Assembly: GCF_015500095.1 (NCBI RefSeq)
Contig: NZ_CP062983.1
Location: 2,976,001 to 3,040,000 of the forward strand
Direction of reading: 5' to 3'
Length of the DNA: 64,000 bases
From: Phototrophicus methaneseepsis
GTDB lineage: Bacteria; Chloroflexota; Anaerolineae; Aggregatilineales; Phototrophicaceae
Below the pieces are notes generated by a model. It was not told where the DNA came from, ran no database searches, and worked only from the letters and a program-made list of their open reading frames with translations. Of the stretch, positions 8,797 through 17,491 are shown one piece after another. Within the stretch, counting starts at the first letter, position 1. Each line of letters starts with the position of its first letter. Position numbers and translations under genes: made by a program.

Positions 8797-9900
8797 ATGC
8801 CACCCATTCACATTTTGTATATTGAAGATGATGCCGGAGCTGTCGAGTTGTTTCGGAATTATCTGAAAGAATTCGACTGTAACCTCACCCATGTCTTCGA
8901 TGGTGAAAGTGGTCTGGCTGAGTGTTACATACACACCTATGATGTGATATTAATCGATAATTTGCTCAGTGGTATGAGCGGTATTGATGTTATTGAGGCA
9001 CTCCATAGTGTCATGGAAATGCCACCAGCAATCATCATGGTGACAGGTACCGGCGATGAATATATTGCTGTTGAAGCAATGAAGGCTGGGGCAGATGACT
9101 ATATCGTCAAAGATAGCGGTCGAAAGTATTATGATCTGTTGATGAAGGTCATCAACCAAGTCCTCGAAAAACGTGAACTGCGACGTATTCAACGGGGTTT
9201 ACTGGATGAACAAGCCCAACTCATCAAGGAATTACAAGCATTTAGTTACGCTGTAGGGCATGATCTCAAGCAGCCCCTCTCCGTCTTGCTAAGTTCTTTG
9301 GAACTTGCGGAACTTTATACGCGCAAGGATGCGACAGCAAAGGCCATTGGTAAAATCTCCCAGATGCGTGATACCATCGTGAAGATGAATGGTACCCTGG
9401 AAGCTTTGATTTTGTTTGCTCGTGTGCGGGATGCTGGCGAAGTTACGTTCCAACATTTGAACATGAATCAGATTGTTGAGGATGTGAAAAGGCAACTCTC
9501 AGGCATGATTCAACAATATGATGCGACGATCACAATCCAGAATGACTTGCCATCTGCCTTAGGTTATCCTCCATGGGTGGAGAGTATTTGGATGAACTAT
9601 ATTTCTAATGCGATGAAGTACGGTGGCACCCCGCCACATATTGAGATCGGTGGGACCAAACAGAGCGAACAAAAAGTCTACTATTGGGTCAAAGATAATG
9701 GCAATGGCCTCTCACAAGATCAACAAGAGCGAGTCTTTATACCCTTCTCACGATTGAGAGAGCGTAAAGTAGAAGGGCATGGCCTGGGGCTGGCGATCGT
9801 GAACTTGATTGCTAAGCGATTAGGAGGTGAGGCAACCGTAAGTAGCGTGCCCACTAAAGGCAGCATCTTCGGCTTCACACTCATGTGTGAGCAAGGATGA
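8797..9900 (+). CDS. Receiver-histidine kinase protein (REC-HisKA-HATPase)
   Basis: 367 residues with the receiver at the N-terminus: acidic residues in IHILYIEDD, phosphoacceptor Asp54 in LIDNLLSG, Thr in MVTGTGDE and Lys in YIVKDS. A helical linker leads to the kinase, with His155 in YAVGHDLKQPL, the N box in WMNYISNAMKYGG, DNGNGL and GHGLGLAIV. This domain order means its kinase activity may be controlled by phosphorylation, and it has no membrane segment. It lies 77 bp after the response regulator and is probably the last gene of the signalling operon. The ATG at 8797 is preferred because it begins directly before the receiver; GTG (8788) and TTG (8776) lie in frame upstream, and none has a strong ribosome-binding site. 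Confidence 0.88.
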   Translation: MPPIHILYIEDDAGAVELFRNYLKEFDCNLTHVFDGESGLAECYIHTYDVILIDNLLSGMSGIDVIEALHSVMEMPPAIIMVTGTGDEYIAVEAMKAGADDYIVKDSGRKYYDLLMKVINQVLEKRELRRIQRGLLDEQAQLIKELQAFSYAVGHDLKQPLSVLLSSLELAELYTRKDATAKAIGKISQMRDTIVKMNGTLEALILFARVRDAGEVTFQHLNMNQIVEDVKRQLSGMIQQYDATITIQNDLPSALGYPPWVESIWMNYISNAMKYGGTPPHIEIGGTKQSEQKVYYWVKDNGNGLSQDQQERVFIPFSRLRERKVEGHGLGLAIVNLIAKRLGGEATVSSVPTKGSIFGFTLMCEQG

Positions 9901-9938
9901 GACTGTCGTAAATTTTCAGAACATAAGGTTTAAAAAGT

Positions 9939-9967
9939 AAAAAGACGACCAGAGTCGTCTTTTTTTT
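9939..9967. terminator. Bidirectional terminator between the kinase operon and the MFS gene
   Basis: A 10-bp perfect stem AAAAGACGAC/GTCGTCTTTT with a CAGA loop, with T runs on both strands (eight or more on the plus strand). It separates the convergent kinase operon and MFS gene. Confidence 0.9.
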
Positions 9968-10002
9968 GTACCTATTCTATAGGGTGAATGCGCACAGATT
10001 TA

Positions 10003-11193
10003 TCACGCACGTTTCAATTTTATATAGTTGTTGATCCGCTCAGAATTGATGACCATTACGCCAATATAAAGTAAGAAGACTGCGGGCATCAGGGCGAAGG
10101 TCGTACCGGAGGCAATAACACCGAAGATCGGGGGTAGGAAAGTAGCACCAGTATAAGCAACAGCCATCTGGAAACCCATAATCATAGGGGCATCTTCTCG
10201 GCCAAATCGAGCGGGAGTTTCGTGCAGCATACTGGGGAAAATAGGTGCACAGCCCAGACCAATCAGAATGAAACTGATGAGTGAGAAAATCGTTGGCAAG
10301 GGGAGGATGAGTAAAATCACACCCAATAAAATGCCAATTTCGCCAATACGGATAAGGCTTTCGCTGCTCATGCGTACCGTGACAAAACCACTGATGAAGC
10401 GCCCCAGGGTAATGCTGCCGTAAAAGAAGGATACCCATTGTGCTGCGGTCGCGACGTCCAGGCCTTTGATCTTTACGAGAAAGCTGCTGCCCCATAGCCC
10501 CATGGTGGCTTCGATACCACAATAAAAGAGAAAGATCATCAGCACTGTTTTGACGCCGTTGACCTGCAAAGGATAGAACACGCCTTTGGGAATATCGACG
10601 ATGTGGGGTTCATCTTCTGGTTCTGGGCTATGTTTGGGTGATTGTTTTGCTACTTTCTCCCATACGGGTAATGTGAAGAAAAGGATGGCTACCAATCCGC
10701 ACTGAATGATGGATACGGTTAGGTAGCCATTGCGCCAGGATTGATCTTGAATGTATTGAGAGATGATCACGGGGCCCAACATCGCACCTAACCCCCAGAA
10801 GCAGTGCAGCCAGCTCATATGACGAGCTTCATAGTGGCGTGCGACATAATCATTCAAGCCGGAATCTACAGAACCTGCGCCCAAGCCCAGGGGAATAGCA
10901 AGTAAGATCAGCCAGAAAAAGGCAGGGGCTAGCCCAAAGCCCAGTAATGCCACTGCCGTCATTGTGACGCTGACGACAGTGACCCTACCTGTGCCAAAAC
11001 GGGCTAATATTTTGCCACTGAGCAGGCTTGATACGATGGTGCCGCCGGAGATGACCATTGAAATGATGCCTGCGGCGCTAAAAGGTACGGCGAACTCGGG
11101 CTGCATAACAGGCCATGCCACCCCCAGTAATGCATCCGGTAGCCCCAGGCTGATAAATGCAGCATAAATTACAAGCAGGAATAATGTTGCCAT
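10003..11193 (-). CDS. MFS transporter, fucose-permease-like
   Basis: A 396-residue protein with about twelve membrane segments and a hydrophilic central loop (KQSPKHSPEPEDEPH, residues about 185-200), the normal size and layout of the major facilitator superfamily. GLGAGSVDSGLNDYVARHY and MSWLHCFWGLGAMLGP resemble sugar permeases of the FucP/YfkF-like group, where the first loop carries the conserved Asn/His pattern. The protein at 59044 has the same motifs (MNNFVAEHF, MNWLHASWGVG) and is a clear paralogue. A ROK-family regulator ends 15 bp upstream on the same strand, so the two form an operon and the substrate is probably a sugar or sugar derivative. The exact substrate is unknown. Confidence 0.88.
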   Translation of the reverse strand: MATLFLLVIYAAFISLGLPDALLGVAWPVMQPEFAVPFSAAGIISMVISGGTIVSSLLSGKILARFGTGRVTVVSVTMTAVALLGFGLAPAFFWLILLAIPLGLGAGSVDSGLNDYVARHYEARHMSWLHCFWGLGAMLGPVIISQYIQDQSWRNGYLTVSIIQCGLVAILFFTLPVWEKVAKQSPKHSPEPEDEPHIVDIPKGVFYPLQVNGVKTVLMIFLFYCGIEATMGLWGSSFLVKIKGLDVATAAQWVSFFYGSITLGRFISGFVTVRMSSESLIRIGEIGILLGVILLILPLPTIFSLISFILIGLGCAPIFPSMLHETPARFGREDAPMIMGFQMAVAYTGATFLPPIFGVIASGTTFALMPAVFLLYIGVMVINSERINNYIKLKRA

Positions 11194-11208
11194 TCAGGAC
11201 ACTTTCTT

Positions 11209-12225
11209 TTACGAGGAAATCGAGAGTTGTGGTTCTAATAAAGCCAGGGTGATCTCAATCATGCCAGTCTGGTAATCCAGCGTGAAATCCCTGGTGAGCC
11301 GTATTGTGGGTAAGGAATCTACGTAGAGGTGTTGTGCACATTTTTGCTGAATGAGATCAATGTGGGCGTCGGTTAGAAAAGTGCCATAGAGAATCAGGCT
11401 TTGTGGGTTGAGTAAGCTACTGGTAATGATGATGAGCTGTGCAATTGCCTCGCTGATACGCTCTAGGGATCTATATAGTTCTTGGTCGAACCAATTCACA
11501 CCAAAAGGTAACCCGCCAATTTCACCAGCATGATTACTATAGCCTTTGTGCAGGGCATCACCCAGGTAAATACCTGCACCCGGTGCATATTTCTGTGGGA
11601 AATAGAGATAGACGATCGTATTTTCTGAGTCAATCGTTTTTCGTTTACTGTAACCAACGCAGGCCGCATTAACGTCATTTTCAAAGAGCACAGGTCGTTG
11701 ATAGCGCTCCTGGTAATGAGCCACTAAGTCGGCTCCAATTAGTGCCGGATAATCACCCTGAACGAATTTACCCTCTAGCACGACCCCCGGTAAGCCAAAC
11801 CCAATGGCTCGGATAGAAGGATAGGCTAGCAGGGCTTCTTCGATATATGGCTCAAAAGTATCTACCTTAATATCAGGCAGGGGCGTGTCTTGCTCGTAAA
11901 TGCATTCCCCGAATAAATTGGCTATGCGTAGATAAAGCATGTCAAGGCTGTCTTGTTCATGCGTAAACAGGATCAACGTGTGAGCATGGTTCTCATTAAA
12001 ACAAAAGCATTGTGCAGGACGTCCACCACTTGATGCCGCGAATCCATCTTCGAAGACTTCATGATTGTCAGCAAGCTCTTGCAAAATAGTTGCAACAGTC
12101 ACTGTGCTGAGCCCAGTGGCCTGGGCAATCTGATGTTTGGTCGCTCTCTTGGTGGCTTTTAACGCTCGCCTCACCAGATTGATGTTGATTTCTTTCATGA
12201 TTAAGGCGTTGCCACTGACTGACAT
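11209..12225 (-). CDS. ROK-family transcriptional regulator
   Basis: 338 residues. The N-terminal winged helix-turn-helix (residues about 12-70) contains ATKHQIAQATGLSTVTVATIL and ends with the SGGRPAQ motif typical of NagC/Mlc/XylR-type ROK repressors. The sugar-kinase-like domain has AIGFGLPG and FENDVNAACVGY. The ROK zinc motif is weak: HAGEIGGLPFG retains the His but the following Cys cluster is missing, and the ATP-binding DxGxT site is degraded, so it is a regulator and not a kinase. It probably senses a sugar and represses itself and the downstream MFS gene through the palindrome at 12270-12287. The ATG at 12225 has AGGGT upstream; one nine codons later has no ribosome-binding site. 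Confidence 0.88.
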   Translation of the reverse strand: MSVSGNALIMKEININLVRRALKATKRATKHQIAQATGLSTVTVATILQELADNHEVFEDGFAASSGGRPAQCFCFNENHAHTLILFTHEQDSLDMLYLRIANLFGECIYEQDTPLPDIKVDTFEPYIEEALLAYPSIRAIGFGLPGVVLEGKFVQGDYPALIGADLVAHYQERYQRPVLFENDVNAACVGYSKRKTIDSENTIVYLYFPQKYAPGAGIYLGDALHKGYSNHAGEIGGLPFGVNWFDQELYRSLERISEAIAQLIIITSSLLNPQSLILYGTFLTDAHIDLIQQKCAQHLYVDSLPTIRLTRDFTLDYQTGMIEITLALLEPQLSISS

Positions 12226-12269
12226 CGTTTTTGCTACCCTGGCTCGTACTTATAAAATGACTTTTTAAA

Positions 12270-12287
12270 ACTACTTTCATAAGTAGT
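12270..12287. promoter_or_regulatory. Palindromic operator upstream of the ROK-MFS operon
   Basis: A perfect 7-bp inverted repeat ACTACTT-TCAT-AAGTAGT, 45 bp upstream of the ROK start codon in AT-rich DNA. It probably serves as the autoregulatory site of the ROK protein. Confidence 0.55.
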
Positions 12288-12342
12288 GTGCATTATGTTT
12301 CTTAAAGGGTGTTTTGTCAAGCCAGGGTTAGGCGAATACAAA

Positions 12343-12362
12343 AGGGCCAGCATGCTGGCCCT
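12343..12362 (-). terminator. Terminator of the aldo/keto reductase gene
   Basis: A 20-bp perfect palindrome (AGGGCCAGCA with its complement), followed on the minus strand by TTTTGTATT. It lies 30 bp after the stop of the aldo/keto reductase. Confidence 0.75.
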
Positions 12363-12391
12363 AAACTGATTGGTTTGGTGATGATAACGGG

Positions 12392-13270
12392 TTAGTTACT
12401 GGCCCACTCGGCTTTGCCAAGCTCGTCGAGCGTCTGGAAGTCTTCATCGCTGAGTTCAAGGCTGGCGGCTGCGGTGTTTTCTTCCAGATGGGCGAGGCTG
12501 CCTGTACCTGGGATTGGCAGCATGACTGGACTTCGCTTCAAAATCCATGCCAGGGCAATCTGTGAAGGTGTTGCCCCGAGGCGTGCTGCGATATCGCTCA
12601 ATTGGCTGCCTTCTTCGGCAAGCTTCCCGGCTGATAGGGGGAACCAGGGAATAAAAGCGATGTTCTGATGCTCACAGTAATCCAGAACATCCTCGCTTTT
12701 ACGATGGACGAGATTATAGAGGTTTTGTACGCTGACGACGGGGAAATATTGCTGGGCTGCTTCAATCTCTTCAATGCTGACTTCGCTCAGGCCTACATGA
12801 CGAATGAGACCTTCGCTTTGCATATCTGCAATGACCTGGAATTGTTCGTTCCGGTCAACTTTTGGATCAATACGATGGAGCTGCCATAGATCAATACGCT
12901 CCACACTCAATCGGCGTAAACTCATAAGGACACATTGGCGTAAATATTCCGGACGCCCTAGGGGCGGCCAGATATCCGGGCCATGACGTGTCAGGCCACC
13001 TTTGGTCGCAATCACCATATCGCGATAAGGGTAGAGCACCTCGTGAATGAGATCTTCGCTCACGAAAGGTCCATAAGAATCTGCTGTATCAATAAAATTG
13101 ATGTTCAGTTCGGGGAGTCGCTTGAGGACGCGTCGCGCTTCGTCTTTATCATCTGGCTCTCCCCATATGCCTTTACCTGTGATGCGCATAGCCCCAAATC
13201 CAAGGCGATGAATGGGTATGTCGCCACCTAATAGAAATGTTCCACTTGCTTCAGCCGTTACAACAGCCAC
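12392..13270 (-). CDS. Aldo/keto reductase
   Basis: A 292-residue TIM-barrel oxidoreductase using NADPH. The catalytic tetrad is visible: Asp in FIDTADSYG with the Tyr four residues on, Lys in VIATKGGL, and His in LWQLHRID. The cofactor end has [11 protein letters not shown] and [15 protein letters not shown], the phosphate-binding Gly/Ser region. The length is normal for the short AKR group (PLR or YghZ/YdhF-like oxidoreductases). The start is GTG at 13270, with AAAGGA about 8 bp upstream. It is a single-gene unit with its own terminator. The substrate is probably a small carbonyl compound. Confidence 0.9.
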   Translation of the reverse strand: MAVVTAEASGTFLLGGDIPIHRLGFGAMRITGKGIWGEPDDKDEARRVLKRLPELNINFIDTADSYGPFVSEDLIHEVLYPYRDMVIATKGGLTRHGPDIWPPLGRPEYLRQCVLMSLRRLSVERIDLWQLHRIDPKVDRNEQFQVIADMQSEGLIRHVGLSEVSIEEIEAAQQYFPVVSVQNLYNLVHRKSEDVLDYCEHQNIAFIPWFPLSAGKLAEEGSQLSDIAARLGATPSQIALAWILKRSPVMLPIPGTGSLAHLEENTAAASLELSDEDFQTLDELGKAEWASN

Positions 13271-13356
13271 CGGCTTTTCCTTTCATTTTAAGGGTGTAAC
13301 AAAGCATGGATAAATATCTTTGTGATTCCAGAATCAGTTTAATTATGATGGGAGAT

Positions 13357-13366
13357 GTTTGCAAAC
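13357..13366. promoter_or_regulatory. Palindrome upstream of the aldo/keto reductase
   Basis: A perfect GTTTGCAAAC palindrome, 87 bp upstream of the reductase start. The half-site spacing and core are like those of LacI-family operators, but no such regulator is in the window. The rest of 13271-13416 shows no gene. Confidence 0.3.
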
Positions 13367-13416
13367 GATATGGGCATAGATGAGTGTTCGCCACTCTGGC
13401 CGATTTATAGACATAA

Positions 13417-13563
13417 TTCCCCCTCGCCCTGGTGCTGGCGATGATGGGCGTTCGTTATGAAGAATTCAACGCCACGCAGGCGTATGCGGTGTTGCGAGAG
13501 GCAGCCGACGCGGCCCAGGCAGAAGCGGCTGCTGAAGTCGCGGCGCTGGCAACAACGTCATGA
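13417..13563 (+). pseudogene. Remnant of the 3' end of a lost gene
   Basis: A 48-codon open stretch ends at TGA 13561 and reads PLALVLAMMGVRYEEFN, then an Ala/Glu-rich helix (REAADAAQAEAAAEVAAL). It is coding-like: Ala/Glu codons are strongly biased to GCG/GCC, and the GC content is clearly above the surrounding DNA, but there is no start codon with a ribosome-binding site and a stop interrupts the frame just upstream. ATGs at 13441 and 13444 could start a 40-residue peptide, without support. Most likely this is the tail of a deleted or transferred gene. The family is not recognised. Confidence 0.35.
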
Positions 13564-13575
13564 GAATCTATTCAT

Positions 13576-14337
13576 TCAGGACTGGTAGTAGATTGCAATG
13601 CGTTGACCATTGATTGTTTCTACATGGATTTGGATATCATAGATGTCATGTAAGACATCCGAACGAATGATGTCTTTTGGTGCTCCCTGGTAAGCAACCT
13701 TTGCTTGCTTCATAGCGATAATATGATCCGAATAACATGATGCGAAATTAATGTCATGGAGTACAAGAATGATCGTCTTGCCAAACTCGCTGGCTGTATG
13801 ATGTAAAAGCTGCATGATGCCAACAGCGTGCTTCATGTCGAGGTTATTCAAGGGCTCATCCAGCAGAATATAGTCCGTATCCTGGCACAGCACCATTGCG
13901 ACAAAAGCACGCTGTCGTTGTCCGCCGGAGAGCTCATCCAGGAAGCGATCTGCCATATTCTCGAGTTGGAGATAGTTCAGCGCTTTTTGTACATGCTTGA
14001 GGTCATCGGTTGTGGGGCGACCTTTAGAATAAGGATAACGTCCAAAAGTAACCAGATCGCGAACAGTCAGACGAGACCCAAGATGATTATCTTGTCGCAA
14101 AATTGATAAGCGGCGTGCTAGTGCATCACTGGGCGTTGAAACGACATCTAGTCCATCGATCAACACCTGACCCGCATCCATGGGTAATAGGCGACTTATC
14201 ATCGAAAGTAAAGTCGATTTTCCTGCACCGTTTGGCCCGATAATCGAAGTGATCCCACCAGCTGGAATCTCCAGTGTGACGTTGTTAACAACGATTGCCT
14301 TATCATAGGCCTTAGTAACGCCTTTGACTTCAATCAT
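13576..14337 (-). CDS. yclP: Siderophore ABC transporter ATP-binding protein
   Basis: A 253-residue ABC ATPase. The Walker A motif is GPNGAGKST (residues 34-42), the Q loop is near RQDN, the signature is LSGGQRQRAF (about 137-146), Walker B is YILLDEPLNNLD, and the switch His is in VLHDIN. Length and sequence (TVRDLVTFGRYPYSKGR) fit the FecE/FhuC group, and within it YclP/CeuD-type subunits of catecholate or petrobactin uptake. Its start overlaps the end of the upstream permease by 4 bp (ATGA), so the genes are translationally coupled. It is the last gene of the iron operon. Confidence 0.92.
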   Translation of the reverse strand: MIEVKGVTKAYDKAIVVNNVTLEIPAGGITSIIGPNGAGKSTLLSMISRLLPMDAGQVLIDGLDVVSTPSDALARRLSILRQDNHLGSRLTVRDLVTFGRYPYSKGRPTTDDLKHVQKALNYLQLENMADRFLDELSGGQRQRAFVAMVLCQDTDYILLDEPLNNLDMKHAVGIMQLLHHTASEFGKTIILVLHDINFASCYSDHIIAMKQAKVAYQGAPKDIIRSDVLHDIYDIQIHVETINGQRIAIYYQS

Positions 14338-15335
14338 CGGCTGGACTCCCGGATGAGTAGGAAAATGAACATAATGCCTCCAAGGAACTCTACGATAATA
14401 CTCAGGCTGGTGTTGAAGGAGAATACGCGCTCAACAATTATTTGACCGCCGATGAGCGATAACATGGCTAATAAGATCGCGCAGGGCAAAATCCACACAT
14501 GCTTGTGTGACCCAACAATCTGGTAAGCAAGGTTAGCGACTAACAGCCCAAAGAAGGTGACTGGACCAACAAGTGCTGTTGAGATGGCTACCAGCGCTGT
14601 AACCCCGATTAAGATAATTGAGACAGTCTGGTAGTAGTTCACACCCAAGTTAATCGCCATATCGCGGCCCAAGGCCAGAACATCGAATGTGTGCCGGATA
14701 CGCCATAGCATGACTGAGACACCGACAATCAGCACAACGGAAACGGCTAAAAGCTCGCGATCAAATGAGTTGAAGCTGGCGAAGAGCATGTCTTGCAGGA
14801 TTGCAAACTCGTTTGGATCGATGATGCGCTGCATAAACCCAGATATACTGCGAAACAGCACCCCAAAGATAATACCCACCAGCATGACTAGATGTAGGCT
14901 GCGACGAGTCCCACCGAATAGCCAGCGGTAGAGAATTCCAGCAAAGACGACCATTAAGATAATTTCCATACCGAAACGAATGCGTGGGTCGATCGTCACA
15001 ACGCGCTGTGATCCTACTGTGAAGATTAAAGTTGTCTGGATGAGGATATACAGCGCATCAAAGCCCATAATTGATGGCGTCAGAATGCGGTTGTTGGAGA
15101 TTGTCTGGAACAAGACTGTGGAAACGGCAATTGCATAGGCGACGAGGGTAAGTGCAATGACTTTCGTTCCACGGAAGCGTAAAACAAAATCCCAGCTTCC
15201 TTTAGCATCCAAAGTCATAAAGAGGATGACCACCCCGATCATGAGTAAGCTTAAAAATAGGAGAACCTTTGCAGGGTGCGAGAGGTGCCAATGCTTGGAA
15301 TGCGTATCCGTATCGAGAGCGATTTTAGGCAACAC
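14334..15335 (-). CDS. yclO: Siderophore ABC transporter permease (YclO-like)
   Basis: 333 residues, FecCD family, about nine or ten membrane segments. The segment RGTKVIALTLVAYAIAVSTV, followed by FQTISNNRILTPSIMGFD, is the signature of the YclO/CeuC half of petrobactin-type permeases. The coupling region to the ATPase is near FDVLALGRDMAINLGVNY. It overlaps the partner permease gene by 11 bp and the ATPase gene by 4 bp. It imports ferric siderophore across the cytoplasmic membrane as a heterodimer with the next subunit. Confidence 0.92.
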   Translation of the reverse strand: MLPKIALDTDTHSKHWHLSHPAKVLLFLSLLMIGVVILFMTLDAKGSWDFVLRFRGTKVIALTLVAYAIAVSTVLFQTISNNRILTPSIMGFDALYILIQTTLIFTVGSQRVVTIDPRIRFGMEIILMVVFAGILYRWLFGGTRRSLHLVMLVGIIFGVLFRSISGFMQRIIDPNEFAILQDMLFASFNSFDRELLAVSVVLIVGVSVMLWRIRHTFDVLALGRDMAINLGVNYYQTVSIILIGVTALVAISTALVGPVTFFGLLVANLAYQIVGSHKHVWILPCAILLAMLSLIGGQIIVERVFSFNTSLSIIVEFLGGIMFIFLLIRESSR

Positions 15336-16287
15336 GGGCGTTCCTCCTCAGCAGTAAGTAGAGGAAGATAAAACTGCCAATGACACCTATGACAACACTT
15401 ATCGGAATTTCATAGGGGAAGTTGATGATACGGCCAATCATATCGCAGATAAGTACAAACCCTGTACCAAGTACAGCGATCCAGGGCACAGCCAACCGAA
15501 CATTATCACCAAAGGTCAGTCGCACGACATTTGGCACTACTAGGCCCAGAAATGGAATCATTCCTACTGTGACGACGTTCACAGCTGTGACCATTGAGAC
15601 GATAATGAGCCCAAGCGTCATGACACGGTTGTAATTCATCCCAAGGTTCGTCGTGAAATCTTGCCCCATGCCCGCCACAGTAAACTGATCGGCAGCAATA
15701 TAAGCAATCAGTGTCAATATAAGAGAAATCCAGAGAAGCTCGTATCGACCACGTAACACACCCGCGAAGCTACCCATCATCCAAGCATTGAGTGATTGAA
15801 GTAGCTCCAATCGATAGGCGAAGAAGGTCGTAATGGCGCTTATGACGCCACCAAGCATCATCCCAACAAGAGGTACGATCAGGACTGAACGTAAAGGGAT
15901 TTGCTGTAAGATGCGCAAAAATAGTGCTGTTCCAGCCAGTGCAAAAATTGTCGCAACAAGCATTTTGCCAAAGAGGGGCATACCTGGCGCGAAGGCTGTC
16001 ACAAATAGAATTCCCATGCTGGCTGACTCAACAGTGCCAGCTGTAGACGGCTCGACGAAATTATTGCGTGCCAGAATCTGCATAATCAGACCGGCAATCG
16101 CCATGGATGCGCCTGACAGAATGATTGCGAGCGTACGTGGAATCCGACTGATGAGGAGGACCTGCAGCGCTCGCCCATCTTCTGAATTAGATAACAAAGT
16201 CTGTGGTGTCACATCGCTGACGCCGATAAAAAGGCTCAGCACTGCAAAGATGGCAATAACGAATATCGCTAACGTTAATCGTTTCAT
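15325..16287 (-). CDS. yclN: Siderophore ABC transporter permease (YclN-like)
   Basis: 320 residues, FecCD family, the partner of the YclO-like subunit. The characteristic ISRIPRTLAIILSGASMAIAG, then MQILARNNFVEPSTAGTVES (residues about 65-85), is that of YclN/CeuB. The ATPase-coupling helix is around AGMGQDFTTNLGMNYNRV, and PFLGLVVPNVVR is the family's conserved late motif. It is the first permease gene after the binding protein, separated from it by a 126-bp gap that contains a hairpin. Confidence 0.92.
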   Translation of the reverse strand: MKRLTLAIFVIAIFAVLSLFIGVSDVTPQTLLSNSEDGRALQVLLISRIPRTLAIILSGASMAIAGLIMQILARNNFVEPSTAGTVESASMGILFVTAFAPGMPLFGKMLVATIFALAGTALFLRILQQIPLRSVLIVPLVGMMLGGVISAITTFFAYRLELLQSLNAWMMGSFAGVLRGRYELLWISLILTLIAYIAADQFTVAGMGQDFTTNLGMNYNRVMTLGLIIVSMVTAVNVVTVGMIPFLGLVVPNVVRLTFGDNVRLAVPWIAVLGTGFVLICDMIGRIINFPYEIPISVVIGVIGSFIFLYLLLRRNARVA

Positions 16288-16368
16288 ACAGATATCACAT
16301 GATCAATTTGAGTGTTACCAAACAACAGAAGTCTCTCCTGCTAAACAAGTGCCTCATCAATAAATGAC

Positions 16369-16403
16369 TTAAGGCCAGATAATGTATTCTTACCTGGCCT
16401 TAA
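16369..16403 (-). terminator. Intra-operon hairpin after the siderophore-binding protein gene
   Basis: A 10-bp perfect stem TTAAGGCCAG/CTGGCCTTAA with a 15-nt loop, 11 bp after the stop of the binding protein and before the permease. The T tract is weak on the minus strand, so it is more likely an mRNA stabiliser or partial terminator that lets the binding protein be made in excess. Confidence 0.55.
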
Positions 16404-16413
16404 ATTGATGTTT

Positions 16414-17481
16414 TTATTCGCTGCTTTCCTCGGTTGCTTCTTCTGTTGGTGTTTCTTCGGCAGCTTCCTCAGCAGTCTCCTCAGTCACTTCCTCAACAGC
16501 TTCTTCATCGCTATCAAGTTCAATGCCTAAATCAACTGCGATATCGTCGATAGTTTCCTGAATAGCGCCGAGACCACCCATAACCAAGTACAGGTTTGTT
16601 GGGTCGAGATAGATGACCTGGTCGTTTTGCCATGCCGTAGTTTGTGCAACCAATTCATTGTCCAGTATTTGCTCAGCAGCTTCCGATTCCTGACCAATAG
16701 CAACGTCCCGGTCGATGACGATAAGCCAATCAGGGTTGGCTTCCAGGATGAATTCGAAGGAAATGGCTTCGCCATGGGTGGCTTCTTCGATATCTTCAAT
16801 AACAGGTACGAAACCCAGTTCTTCGTGCAGCCATCCAAAGCGAGAATCAGGGCCATATGCTGTGACCTCGCCACCACTGGTCATCACAATAAGCGATGTA
16901 CCTGCTTCTGCAGTGACTTCATTGACAGCCTCGACGCTGGCTGCGATATCTTCCCAGACGGCTTGAACTTCTTCTTCTTTATCGAAGATCTGGCCCAGAA
17001 TTTCCGCATTGTGAAGTTGGCTGTTGAGATAATCTGTGTTGTCAGCAGTTAGATCAATCGTAGGCGCAATTTCTGACAATTGTGGATAGACAGCAGCTGA
17101 ACGCGCTGCCACGATGATTAGGTCTGGCTCCATAGCGTTGACTAACTCGTAATCCGGCTCAAACAATGATCCGACTTTTGCGATATCCTCGCTCGCATAC
17201 AGGGACAGACTCTCAGGGTAATTGGCATCTGGTACACCAGCGACTTCAATCCCAAGGGCATTGAGTGTGCTTAGGCTGGCTAAGTCAAATGTGATCACCG
17301 TCTCGGGGTTAATAGGGACGACGGTTTCTCCCTGATTGTGAGTGATGGTAACTTCTTCGACATCCTGCGCAAAAAGAATGCCGGTTGCACCAAATACGAG
17401 TGCCAGGACCAATAGCGTTGTGTAGGCGCTACGTGCAAAAAAGCGTGAACTTTGACGATTCATAACTCGATTAGTAAACAT
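16414..17481 (-). CDS. yclQ: Siderophore-binding protein of the ABC transporter (YclQ-like)
   Basis: 355 residues. It has an N-terminal signal segment (residues about 15-40, ending GILFAQD) and a two-lobed periplasmic-binding fold with TITHNQGETVVPINPETVITFD, LEPDLIIVAARSA-like and LIVMTSGGEVTAYGPDSRFG segments that match the YclQ/CeuA/FatB group of catecholate or petrobactin binders. There is no Cys at the cleavage site, so it is not an obvious lipoprotein; it may be anchored by an uncleaved helix or be released. The last 40 residues are an extremely acidic Glu/Thr-rich tail, unusual for the family. The start at 17481 has AGGAG 6 bp upstream. Expression is probably iron-controlled, from the 300-bp region upstream. 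Confidence 0.88.
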   Translation of the reverse strand: MFTNRVMNRQSSRFFARSAYTTLLVLALVFGATGILFAQDVEEVTITHNQGETVVPINPETVITFDLASLSTLNALGIEVAGVPDANYPESLSLYASEDIAKVGSLFEPDYELVNAMEPDLIIVAARSAAVYPQLSEIAPTIDLTADNTDYLNSQLHNAEILGQIFDKEEEVQAVWEDIAASVEAVNEVTAEAGTSLIVMTSGGEVTAYGPDSRFGWLHEELGFVPVIEDIEEATHGEAISFEFILEANPDWLIVIDRDVAIGQESEAAEQILDNELVAQTTAWQNDQVIYLDPTNLYLVMGGLGAIQETIDDIAVDLGIELDSDEEAVEEVTEETAEEAAEETPTEEATEESSE

Positions 17482-17491
17482 AGATGCTCCT

